From a bacterium (GTDB taxonomy: Bacteria; Krumholzibacteriota; Krumholzibacteriia; LZORAL124-64-63): a stretch of DNA of 64,000 nt. The position numbers and the translations under genes are program-made. The stretch's first letter is position 1. Each line of letters opens with the position of its first letter. Below, one piece after another: positions 45,620 to 53,074 of the stretch. The notes beneath the pieces are model-generated. The model made no database searches. It was not told the origin of the DNA and saw nothing but the letters and a program-made list of their open reading frames with translations. The stretch lies in contig JAAEQC010000102.1 of the NCBI GenBank assembly GCA_024231905.1, positions 144,033 to 208,032 of the forward strand. Direction: 5' to 3'.

Positions 45620-47116
45620 GTGACATCCGTGCGCGGACAGGCCAGCCCATTCGGACGTGTTCCCATTGGGCGTGATCCCCGGATCGCAGGCGACCCTACC
45701 CTGTCCGCGCACCTCCGTCCTTGCATCGTGGCCCTGGCCCTGTTGGTCCAGGGCTTTGTGCTGGCGGTCCCTGCCGCCCGGGCCGACGAGGTTCCCCAGG
45801 TCTCCCCGCACGTGGTGACCATCTCGGCCGACGAGACGGCCGAGGCCAGCCGCGATTCCCTGCTCCATGAAATCGAGTTCAACGCGCGCCTGATCCGCCA
45901 GCTGCGCGACTCCCTGGCTGTCGATGATCCGGACCGTTTTGTGAGCGAAGCCCAGCGCCTCCGCTTCGAGGGGTCCATCGACGACATCAGCCAGGTCATC
46001 GAGAGCATCGGCGTCGAACTGAGCCGCCTGGATCTGGAGATCGAGGACAACACAATCAGATTCGTGGACGAGCGGGGCGACGGCATAGTCATCCGCATTC
46101 CCGAGAACCTGGACGCAACCCTCAGCGAGGGTTTTCAGGCCATCACCCAGATGGTCATCGAGGGGCTGCCCGATACCCTGTCCGCCGACAATGTGCCCCG
46201 GGACTGGTCCTGGTCCCGCTTCGGGATCCCGGAGCCCGAGAAACCGCGACGGGTGATCGAGGGCAACATCGTGCGGGCCGGGGACGATCTCCTGGTGGCT
46301 CGGGGCGAGGACGTGCGGGGCTCCGCCGTCATCATCATGGGTGACGCCGAGGTCGAGGGCCGCGTGGACGGCAACGTCATCGTGGTGCTGGGCAACCTGC
46401 GCCTGGACGACAAGGCCGAGGTCACAGGTAGGGTCGTCACGGTTGGAGGCCGTTTCGACCGGGGCCGCGGCGCAAAAGTTGGCGGCGAGTTCGTCCTGGA
46501 CTTCCTGGGCGGCCCGCGGGGCGTCCAGTCCGTACTCACCGAGCGTGGCAGCGGCGCTTTCGTCGCCTGCCAGGGACTCTTCGTGCTTATGCTGGTGGTG
46601 GCGCTGCTGGCTGCCATGGGCGCCCCGGAGGATCGTTTCCGACGGGTGACCGGAGCCCTGAAGGCCAATCCGGTGGGCGCGGCCGGTGCGGGAGTCCTGG
46701 TTACCCTGGTCGTTCACCTGGGGGCGGTCGTGCTCGCGGCGATCCTCGTTCTCACGGTGGTGGGTCTGCCCTTGGCCATCCTGCTGGCGGTGGCCCTGGT
46801 GGTGGCCGGCGTGGTTGCCACGGCGGTGGCGGCGGCGGCCGTGGGCGAATTCATCTGTGCCCGGCGGGGCGGCTGCTCATCGCGGGCCTTGGCCGTGACC
46901 GTCGGCATGCTCGTGCTGCATGCTCCGTCCTTCCTCGGCTCCCTGCTTGGCATGGTGGTGGCCCTGGAGGGCGTGGGGACCGCGTTGTCGATTCTCGGCG
47001 CCTGTGTCAAGCTCGTCGCCTATCTGCTGGGAATCGGAGCCCTGACTTCCACGCGCCTGGGCACGACACGTCCGTCGGTCGCGCGTCCTGCCGAGCCGGC
47101 CGCAGTAGAGCAATAA
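45620..47116 (+). CDS. Bactofilin-like domain protein with C-terminal membrane helices
   Basis: Predicted envelope protein of 498 residues, no assigned function. An N-terminal signal or anchor (CIVALALLVQGFVLAVPAARA, shown by position about 36-56) is followed by an exported helical domain (EASRDSLLHEIEFNARLIRQ). A short right-handed beta-helix-like run resembles bactofilins (SAVIIMGDAEVEGRVDGNV, then VIVVLGNLRLDDKAEVTG). Four to five membrane helices fill residues 310-475. GTG 45620 is chosen by proximity to the anti-sigma stop; no strong ribosome-binding site is seen, consistent with coupling, and GTG 45629 is possible. Genes of this type often sit beside ECF sigma/anti-sigma pairs. Confidence 0.75.
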   Translation: MTSVRGQASPFGRVPIGRDPRIAGDPTLSAHLRPCIVALALLVQGFVLAVPAARADEVPQVSPHVVTISADETAEASRDSLLHEIEFNARLIRQLRDSLAVDDPDRFVSEAQRLRFEGSIDDISQVIESIGVELSRLDLEIEDNTIRFVDERGDGIVIRIPENLDATLSEGFQAITQMVIEGLPDTLSADNVPRDWSWSRFGIPEPEKPRRVIEGNIVRAGDDLLVARGEDVRGSAVIIMGDAEVEGRVDGNVIVVLGNLRLDDKAEVTGRVVTVGGRFDRGRGAKVGGEFVLDFLGGPRGVQSVLTERGSGAFVACQGLFVLMLVVALLAAMGAPEDRFRRVTGALKANPVGAAGAGVLVTLVVHLGAVVLAAILVLTVVGLPLAILLAVALVVAGVVATAVAAAAVGEFICARRGGCSSRALAVTVGMLVLHAPSFLGSLLGMVVALEGVGTALSILGACVKLVAYLLGIGALTSTRLGTTRPSVARPAEPAAVEQ

Positions 47117-47202
47117 TACCCACAATATAGAGCAAATAACCCCAGCCCCCTTCGGGGTCTAGGTCTGTCCGGATCTAAAGTGGGGAAATAAACCCCTAAA
47201 AA

Positions 47203-47476
47203 TGGTATAATGACCCAAGCACCTGTTGGCACTCCAGCTGAAAACGCCGATCGTCCAATCCGGAAGCCAGGGTCCGGCGCCGGCATCGTGGCGTCTGGGG
47301 GGCTCTGGTGGGTGCTGTTGGTACCATGCCTCCTTGGACGGGTTGGGAGGTATCGGGAAACATCTCGTCGGCCTTTGCATGGAACGATTGCTGCGTGTCG
47401 AAGGTGAAAGATGGCCGCCGTGGCCCCTGAGGGGCTCTCAGGGAGCTCCATTACCCACGAGGGAGGATTGTTGCCC
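47203..47476 (+). promoter_or_regulatory. Extended -10 promoter and long untranslated leader
   Basis: TGGTATAAT (47203-47211) is a consensus extended -10 element in an AT-rich island (47110-47215). Transcription would start near 47218, leaving about 260 bases before the metallopeptidase ATG. I recognise no known riboswitch in the leader. Upstream, CCCC-TTC-GGGG (around 47146) may be a weak terminator for the previous gene. Confidence 0.55.
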
Positions 47477-48487
47477 ATGACGCCGCAGAGGAACAGGATC
47501 AGCACCGCAGGGAGCGCCGTGGCGACGTTCCTGGCGCTGTGCCTCCTGGCCGGGCCGGCGGCATCCGAGCAGATCCTGCGGTTCGACAACGGAATACGGG
47601 CGACGATCCACACCGCTGCGGAGATCGAGCGTGACCTGCGCTCCGGCGACGACGCGACTCGCGTGCTGGAGGGGACGGCCGCGGGCTCGGTCGCTCTGGA
47701 AGCGGACAAGGTGGTCTGGTACCCCTTCGACACCCAGGTGGTGGCGAAGGCATTGGCGACCATGGCCGGATTCCACGCCGATGTGGATGTGGATGTGTAC
47801 ATCCTGCCGGCGCCGCCGGCAGAGGTGGGCTCCTCCTTTGCCCGGCGTGACGCCATCTATCTCAGTCCGGGCTTTGGCCCGGTCAAGCCAGAGACGGTGG
47901 CCTCCATCACGGCCCACGAGATGGGCCACGTCTTGACCTGGGCCTTTGTCGACGGCAAGCCGGGGCGGTGGGATGCCTACTCCGAGTTGCGGGGCCTGGA
48001 TCCGGCGGTGCACCGCGCCGACGCCCGCCACGCCTGGCGGCCGCGGGAGATCCTGGCCGAGGACCTGCGGTTCCTCTTCGGCGGCCTCTTGGCGACCAGC
48101 ACGGGCACCATCGAGAACGCGGAACTCGCGACTCCGGACCGGGTGGAGGGCCTGGAGGAGCTTCTGGTCTCCTTCCTGCAGGATCCCGGCGTTGCGGCGC
48201 GCCCGGCCGTGGCCATGGCATTCCCGAATCCCTGCAATCCACGCACCTCCATCCATCTGTCCCTGCCACCGGGCGCGAGCACGAGCGTCGCGGCCAAGGT
48301 CGTGATCTTCGATATCCGCGGCGCGCGGGTGCGAACCATCACCGGCGGCCGTTTCGCCAACGACGCGGTAACGGTGCAGTGGGACGGCACGGGTGAGGGC
48401 GGGGGCCTGGTGGCCTCCGGCCGCTACATGTACGTGATTTCGGCGTCAGGTCAAACCGCGCGCGGATCGGTGACCCTGGTCAGGTGA
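47477..48487 (+). CDS. Secreted zinc metallopeptidase-like protein with FlgD Ig-like C-terminal domain
   Basis: Exported protein of 336 residues. The signal peptide ends at GPAASEQ (about residue 31). The zinc motif HEMGH (His147, Glu148, His151) lies in SITAHEMGHVLTW; the third ligand is not certain. The last 90 residues form a FlgD-like Ig domain (FPNPCNPRTS, VVIFDIRGARVRTI, SGRYMYVI), which in FCB-group bacteria marks secreted or surface-retained proteins. ATG 47477 is ten bases after GGAGG. TTG 47471 is also in frame. The ATG at 47411 would bury the signal peptide. Confidence 0.78.
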   Translation: MTPQRNRISTAGSAVATFLALCLLAGPAASEQILRFDNGIRATIHTAAEIERDLRSGDDATRVLEGTAAGSVALEADKVVWYPFDTQVVAKALATMAGFHADVDVDVYILPAPPAEVGSSFARRDAIYLSPGFGPVKPETVASITAHEMGHVLTWAFVDGKPGRWDAYSELRGLDPAVHRADARHAWRPREILAEDLRFLFGGLLATSTGTIENAELATPDRVEGLEELLVSFLQDPGVAARPAVAMAFPNPCNPRTSIHLSLPPGASTSVAAKVVIFDIRGARVRTITGGRFANDAVTVQWDGTGEGGGLVASGRYMYVISASGQTARGSVTLVR

Positions 48488-48583
48488 GCAGGACGGTACG
48501 CTCGATGCGGCGGTACGCTTCAAGACATGACAACAAGGCGAGACAACGGACGGTCGCGCACGGGTGACCGTCGAGAGGCGAAA

Positions 48584-49492
48584 ATGCGATACCAGCACAA
48601 GGCGGTGCCGACGACGGTGCTTCTGGCCGCGACCCTGCTGGCGGGGTGCGGCTCCGACGGGGGATCGGGAACGACAGTTCCCGTCCCGACTCTTGAGGTC
48701 CGGCGCCTGACCGAGAACGATGTTTTTGACGCCAATCCCGTCTTCTCGGCGGACGGCGCCATGATCTACTACGAGTCCGACCAGACCGGCAACCGTGAGA
48801 TCTGGCGGCTGCCCGCGGCCGGTGGCGAACCGGAGCAGCTAACGGATCACCGCGCCTTCGATTCGGCCCCGGATCCGCTACCGGACGGCAGCGGCGTGGT
48901 CTTCGAATCCGATCGCGCCGGCGCCAAGGACATCTGGCTGCTTGCGACGGGTGCGTCGGCGCCCGTCGCCTTGACCTCCGGGCTGGACGAGGACGGCTCG
49001 CCCGCCGTGTCTCCCGACGGGACCTCCGTGGTCTTCGAATCGAACCGTGACAAGACAGGGGGTTCGGACCTGTGGATCGTCAACCTGGCGGACCGGGAAC
49101 TCCGGCGCGTGACGACCACACCCAGCGGCGTGTATGTGCGTACGGCCGACTGGTCGCCCGACGGCCAGCACCTGATCTTCGAGTCGAACGCCCTCGGGGC
49201 CTCGGCTCTGGTCGTGATTCCGGCCACGGGCGGCGACATGGTTCAGATCACGCCCGACGCCGGCTACGAAGGGCACCCGGCATGGTCCCCCGACGGCGAT
49301 CTGGTCGCCTTCGAGTCCTCGCGCAGCGGCACCATGGAGATTTTCCTCGTGTCGGCCGAGGGCGGGGAACTGGTGCGCGTGACCGACCAGGGCGGCTTCT
49401 GGCCCCAGTGGTCCCCGGACGGATTGACCATCGTCTATGGCGTACCCACAGCGACGGCGCCGGAAGTGGGGATGGTGAAGATCCTGCACTGA
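48584..49492 (+). CDS. TolB-like beta-propeller (PD40) lipoprotein
   Basis: Lipoprotein of 302 residues. The lipobox is LLAGC (Cys20 region). At least five PD40/WD40-like blades repeat the pattern NPVFSADGAMIYYESD, SPAVSPDGTSVVFESN, TADWSPDGQHLIFESN, HPAWSPDGDLVAFESS and WPQWSPDGLTIVYG. Blades of this kind occur in TolB and in surface scaffold proteins. Unlike TolB, no N-terminal domain precedes the propeller, so it is not a TolB orthologue. The function is unknown. A strong terminator follows. Confidence 0.85.
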   Translation: MRYQHKAVPTTVLLAATLLAGCGSDGGSGTTVPVPTLEVRRLTENDVFDANPVFSADGAMIYYESDQTGNREIWRLPAAGGEPEQLTDHRAFDSAPDPLPDGSGVVFESDRAGAKDIWLLATGASAPVALTSGLDEDGSPAVSPDGTSVVFESNRDKTGGSDLWIVNLADRELRRVTTTPSGVYVRTADWSPDGQHLIFESNALGASALVVIPATGGDMVQITPDAGYEGHPAWSPDGDLVAFESSRSGTMEIFLVSAEGGELVRVTDQGGFWPQWSPDGLTIVYGVPTATAPEVGMVKILH

Positions 49493-49541
49493 CCTCGAGA
49501 GTATGGGCTGACCACGGGAATCGCCCCTGTGGCGGCCACAG

Positions 49542-49572
49542 ACCTCCGGCCCATCCGGCCGGAGGTTTTTTT
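49542..49572 (+). terminator. Intrinsic terminator before arsR
   Basis: Perfect 10-bp stem (49542-49551 with 49557-49566), a 5-base loop and seven T residues (49566-49572). Confidence 0.9.
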
Positions 49573-49580
49573 CAGAAACT

Positions 49581-49600
49581 ATATTGACATACTTCAATAT
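49581..49600. promoter_or_regulatory. ArsR/SmtB-type operator
   Basis: Perfect dyad ATATTGA-CATACT-TCAATAT, 31 bases before the arsR ATG and overlapping TTGACA (49584-49589), a likely -35 element, and the nearby TATAAT. The architecture matches ArsR/SmtB operators, so metalloid-relieved autorepression of arsR-arsM is expected. Confidence 0.8.
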
Positions 49601-49631
49601 ATAATTAGCTTGGCTGTCAGGAGGACGGATC

Positions 49632-49997
49632 ATGAACGAGACGACACGCACCCGCGCCACGATCTGCTGCTGCCCGGGGGACCGGACCACCACCGAAGAA
49701 GCTCAGCGCTTCACAACCCTGTGCAAGGTCCTGGGCCACGAGGTGCGGCTGGGCATCCTGGGCCTGTTGCTGGGCACCGACGACGCCTTGTGCGTCTGCG
49801 AGATCGAAGCCTCCTTCGACCTCTCCCAGCCCACCATCTCCCACCATCTGCGCCTGTTGCGGGAAGCGGGACTCGTGAGCACGGAGCGGCGTGGTACCTG
49901 GATCTATTACGAACTGGCGCCCGAGGGCGCTGGTCTTGCCACGGAATTCGCCACCTGGCTCGGTCGGGCGGCCCAGCGGAAAGGAACGAACCCATGA
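49632..49997 (+). CDS. arsR: ArsR/SmtB-family metalloregulator
   Basis: Winged-helix repressor of 121 residues. The CVCEI motif in the third helix (DALCVCEIEASFDLSQPTI, about residues 53-71) is the arsenite/antimonite-binding site of ArsR, followed by the recognition helix SHHLRLLREAGLV. An N-terminal CCC near residue 12 could add thiol ligands. ATG 49632 follows AGGAGG at seven bases. The stop overlaps arsM (ATGA), so the pair is coupled and probably silenced by the dyad upstream until arsenite binds. Confidence 0.92.
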   Translation: MNETTRTRATICCCPGDRTTTEEAQRFTTLCKVLGHEVRLGILGLLLGTDDALCVCEIEASFDLSQPTISHHLRLLREAGLVSTERRGTWIYYELAPEGAGLATEFATWLGRAAQRKGTNP

Positions 49998-50821
49998 GCG
50001 ACCAGAAAATCACCGAAGAGGTCCGCCGTCGCTACGGCGAGGCGGCCAAGGCAGTCGCCGGAGGTCGGCGGGCCGGTTGTTGTGGCGACGACGGTTCCTG
50101 CGGCGCGACCGTCGACCCCATCACGAGCGATCTCTACGATCTGTCGACCCAAGACGAACTGCCCGACGAGGCGGTCCTGGCCTCCCTGGGCTGCGGCAAT
50201 CCCACGGCCCTGGCCGAACTGACCCCCGGGGAGGACGTTCTGGACCTGGGTTCCGGCGGTGGTATCGACGTGCTGCTCTCGGCCCGGCGCGTGGGCCCTG
50301 ACGGGCGGGTCTACGGCCTGGACATGACCGACGAGATGCTAGCCCTGGCGCGAGAGAACCAGCGCCGGGCCGGGGCGGAGAACGTGGAGTTCCTCAAGGG
50401 AAGCATCGAAGCGGTGCCCCTGCCCGACGGCGCGGTGGACGTGATCATCTCCAACTGCGTGATCAACCTCTCCACCGACAAGGATGCCGTGTTCCGCGAG
50501 GCGGCCCGGGTGCTGCGGCCCGGGGGACGGTTCGCCGTGTCGGACATGGTGCTCACGCGGCCGTTGCCGCCGGAACTGGCGGACATCGTCAATCTCTGGA
50601 CCGGCTGCGTGGCCGGGGCCCTGGTCATGGATGATTACCGGCGGGGCCTGGAGGAGGCCGGGTTCGTGGACGTGGAATTCGAGGTGACACGGACCTTCAG
50701 CGGCGATGATCTGGCGGAAATGGCGGGCGCGGCGGGTGACCGTTTGGCGAACCTGGATGGGACCCTGGTCAGCGCGTTCGTGAGAGCTCGGCGGCCGGAT
50801 CGGCGCGAGCCGCCGGCCTAG
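49994..50821 (+). CDS. arsM: Arsenite S-adenosylmethionine methyltransferase
   Basis: Methylates As(III) to mono-, di- and trimethylated products using SAM, a detoxification route; 275 residues. SAM motif VLDLGSGGGIDVLLSARRVG begins near residue 80. The three arsenic-ligand cysteines of the family are seen in SLGCGNP, ISNCVINLS and WTGCVAGAL. A further cluster (CCGDDGSC, residues about 29-36) is near the N-terminus. It is cotranscribed with arsR and lacks an adjacent arsenite pump or reductase. Confidence 0.95.
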   Translation: MSDQKITEEVRRRYGEAAKAVAGGRRAGCCGDDGSCGATVDPITSDLYDLSTQDELPDEAVLASLGCGNPTALAELTPGEDVLDLGSGGGIDVLLSARRVGPDGRVYGLDMTDEMLALARENQRRAGAENVEFLKGSIEAVPLPDGAVDVIISNCVINLSTDKDAVFREAARVLRPGGRFAVSDMVLTRPLPPELADIVNLWTGCVAGALVMDDYRRGLEEAGFVDVEFEVTRTFSGDDLAEMAGAAGDRLANLDGTLVSAFVRARRPDRREPPA

Positions 50822-50944
50822 CAGCGCGCATGGTTGCAGCGTGCGGGGCGAGTCGGACCACCGCGCACGTGAACGAGTGTCCGAGGTCGATGCAGGGTAG
50901 ATCGGTCAGCCGGCAGCTGTGGAGTGCATGGACGGTACGGCGAG

Positions 50945-50973
50945 GAAAAGGCCCCCGGGGATCCCGGGGGCCT
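50945..50973 (-). terminator. Hairpin terminator after tRNA-Glu
   Basis: Perfect 10-bp stem (50949-50958 with 50964-50973), followed on the minus strand by CCTTTTCC. It lies in the 331-base interval between arsM and the peptidase gene, which otherwise holds only the tRNA. Confidence 0.6.
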
Positions 50974-51016
50974 CGTGTGAATCCGGATGTGTGGGACGAG
51001 ATAGGTTGATTCAATT

Positions 51017-51091
51017 TGGCATCCCCGACGGGAATCGAACCCGTGTTGCCGCCGTGAAAGGGCGGTGTCCTAACCACTAGACGACGGGGAC
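51017..51091 (-). tRNA. tRNA-Glu (TTC)
   Basis: A 75-base cloverleaf. The acceptor 5-prime GTCCCCG pairs with CGGGGAT, the anticodon stem is CCGCC/GGCGG with loop CTTTCAC (anticodon TTC), the T arm is GGGTTCGATTCCC, and CCA is encoded. The D arm TCTAGTGGTTAGGA is typical of tRNA-Glu. Confidence 0.96.
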
Positions 51092-51152
51092 GCCATGATA
51101 CCGGACCGGAAAACTAGGTCACGGGTCCGGTGATGTCAACCGCGCGGCCCCG

Positions 51153-52520
51153 CTACTTGGCCGCCTCGACCATGAGGATGGCCGACGTCCTGATTCCTCG
51201 CCAGTAGTTGTCCAGGTGGAACTTCTCGTTGGGCGAGTGGATGTTGTCCGTGGACAGTCCGTAGCCCAGCAGCAGCACCGGCGACTTCAGGTATTCCTGG
51301 AACGTGCCCACGATGGGGATCGAACCGCCTTCGCGGATGAATACCGGCTTGGCACCGAAGCCCTGCTCCAGGGAGCGCATGCCCGCCTGCATCATGTCGC
51401 TCTTGCGGGGCACGAGCACCGGGTTGGCGTTGTGCAGGTTCTCCACCTCCACCGTCACGCCGGCGGGCGCGATGGCGTGGACATGGTCGGCGAAGGCCTT
51501 GGCCACCGCGTCCGGATCCTGGTTCGGCACCAGGCGCATGGAGACCTTGGCCAGAGCCTTGGCCGGGAGCACCGTCTTGGCGCCCTCGCCGCCGTACCCG
51601 GACACCAGGCCGTTCACGTCGCAAGTGGGGCGGGCCCACATGCGCTCGAGGGTGGTGTAGCCCTTCTCGCCGAAGGCCGCCGGGGCGCCGGTCTCGTCCT
51701 TGAGGATCTCGTCGGTGTAGCCCAGTTCGGCGAAACCGGCGCGTTCTTCGTCGTCCAGGTCCAGGACCGCGTCGTAGAAGCCGGGGACCAGGCAGCGGCC
51801 GTCGGCGTCCATGAGGCCGGCCACGATCTCGGCCAGGGCGTTGCCCGGGTTCTTCACGGTGCCGCCGTAACTGCCGGAGTGGAGGTCCTTGGCCGGTCCG
51901 TCGACCCGGATTTCCATGTAGGCGAGGCCCTTGAGGCTGTAGCATATGCCCGGGATAGACTCGTTGTAGAGGGTCGTGTCCGAGACCACGATGGCGTCGC
52001 AGGCCAGCTTGTCTGGGTTCTCCTCGGTAAAACGGTAGATGCTTTCCCCACCCGATTCCTCTTCGCCCTCGATGATGAACTTCACGTTCACGAGCAGTTC
52101 CTCGCCCGTGCGGATGTACGCCTCCAGGGCCTTGATGTGGGTGTAGACTTGGCCCTTGTCGTCGGAGGCGCCGCGGGCGTAGACGATACCGTCCTTGATG
52201 ACCGGCTCGAAGGGAGGATTGTCCCACAGATCCAGGGGATCCACCGGCTGCACGTCGTAGTGGCCGTAGAAGAGGAGAGTCTTGCGGTCCGGCCGGATCT
52301 CGGTCTGAGCGAACACCAGGGGCAGTCCGCCCAATTCTATGGTCTCGACCTCGAGTCCCAGCTCGCGCAACTCGTCGGCCACGAAGGCTGCCGCCCGGCG
52401 GGAATCGTCGTCGTGGTCGCTCTGGGAGCTGATGCTCGGGATGCGCAGGAAGTCGCAAAGTTGGTCCACGTGCTGATCCCGGTGCGCGTCCAGATGGGCG
52501 AGGACCTTTTCGCTGGCCAT
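51153..52520 (-). CDS. M20-family metallopeptidase (dipeptidase)
   Basis: Cytoplasmic di-zinc peptidase of 455 residues. Metal ligands and catalytic residues appear in order: GHYDVQPVD, GASDDKGQV, IEGEEESGG, SDTTLY and the final His in DNIHSPNEKF. The lid/dimerisation domain lies between (about residues 185-390, including LHSGSYGGTVKNPGNALAE; split here by family position). It matches the CNDP/PepV-like dipeptidase subgroup. ATG 52520 was chosen because AAGGAG precedes it by seven bases; ATG 52535 lacks this. Confidence 0.94.
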   Translation of the reverse strand: MASEKVLAHLDAHRDQHVDQLCDFLRIPSISSQSDHDDDSRRAAAFVADELRELGLEVETIELGGLPLVFAQTEIRPDRKTLLFYGHYDVQPVDPLDLWDNPPFEPVIKDGIVYARGASDDKGQVYTHIKALEAYIRTGEELLVNVKFIIEGEEESGGESIYRFTEENPDKLACDAIVVSDTTLYNESIPGICYSLKGLAYMEIRVDGPAKDLHSGSYGGTVKNPGNALAEIVAGLMDADGRCLVPGFYDAVLDLDDEERAGFAELGYTDEILKDETGAPAAFGEKGYTTLERMWARPTCDVNGLVSGYGGEGAKTVLPAKALAKVSMRLVPNQDPDAVAKAFADHVHAIAPAGVTVEVENLHNANPVLVPRKSDMMQAGMRSLEQGFGAKPVFIREGGSIPIVGTFQEYLKSPVLLLGYGLSTDNIHSPNEKFHLDNYWRGIRTSAILMVEAAK

Positions 52521-52603
52521 GGTCGTCTCCTTCATGTAGGTTTTGCGGGCATTCGGAGCGTTCTGGCGCATTTGACGGAACCGCTCCGAAGGGTAAACTA
52601 CTC

Positions 52604-52632
52604 TTGACAGTCTGGACTGTCGAGGCGATTGT
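52604..52632 (+). promoter_or_regulatory. Candidate histone-gene promoter with overlapping dyad
   Basis: TTGACA (52604-52609), a 17-base spacer and GATTGT (52627-52632; weak -10). The -35 lies within a perfect dyad GACAGTC-TG-GACTGTC (52606-52621), a possible operator. The leader would be about 110 bases. Confidence 0.45.
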
Positions 52633-52751
52633 GACGCGGCTCCGGGCGCTGGGAGGCGATCCGGACCGACAACCCCAAGCCGTTCGTCGCAAGCCGGGGC
52701 TCAGGTTCCGGTCGGCATTCATGGACGAACTGAGCCCGTTAAGGAGGACCC

Positions 52752-52922
52752 ATGGCTGACATGATCATTAGCAAGAGCAAGACGAAGGCTTCGGTCACCG
52801 ACTGCAACGTTTCCGGCGAGTTCTACGCTGCCCTGGACGCGAAGGTCAGGGACCTGATCAAGGCCGCCGAGAAGCGCGCGCTGGACAACGGCCGCAAGAC
52901 CGTCCGCCCCTACGACCTGTAG
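52752..52922 (+). CDS. Small bacterial histone-fold protein
   Basis: A 56-residue basic protein (12 Lys/Arg against about 9 Asp/Glu). A short first helix (about residues 8-18) is followed by a loop with CNVSGEF, a long central helix (about 22-46, containing ALDAKVRDLIKAAEKRA) and the RKTVRPYDL ending. The motif NGRKTVRPYDL matches the second DNA-binding loop and start of helix three of archaeal histones (RKT followed by AEDI-type residues), with helix three cut to a few residues, as described for small bacterial histones such as Bdellovibrio Bd0055. A strong AAGGAGG lies four to five bases before the ATG, which suggests abundant translation. It has its own promoter and terminator. Likely a nucleoid protein; DNA binding is inferred. 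Confidence 0.75.
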   Translation: MADMIISKSKTKASVTDCNVSGEFYAALDAKVRDLIKAAEKRALDNGRKTVRPYDL

Positions 52923-52970
52923 TACGAGGTACCGGCCCCGCCGGGGTCGTTCCCGACCGGCAGACGTTTC

Positions 52971-53004
52971 AGCGGGAGTCCCTCCGGGGGCTCCCGCTTT
53001 CGTT
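52971..53004 (+). terminator. Terminator after the histone gene
   Basis: An 8-bp stem AGCGGGAG (52971-52978) with CTCCCGCT (52991-52998), with extra C-G pairs inside, followed by TTTCGTT. Confidence 0.65.
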
Positions 53005-53074
53005 GTCGGTGGGCGATGGCCCGGTTCTCGCACGGCATTCCGTCTCCGCCCGGGGCGGAGGGAAAGGGGATGCC

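Noticed and set aside
47217..47476. Known riboswitch in the metallopeptidase leader
   Set aside because: No recognisable core of the common cobalamin, SAM, TPP, glycine or cyclic-di-GMP classes was seen by eye.
48584..49492. TolB of the Tol-Pal system
   Set aside because: Only the propeller is present, with a lipobox and no N-terminal TolB domain, and no tol or pal genes are adjacent.
52569..52600. TTGACG at 52572 as the histone -35
   Set aside because: The -10 at proper spacing (TAAACT) is poor and the second box TTGACA at 52604 is a better match, though both are possible.
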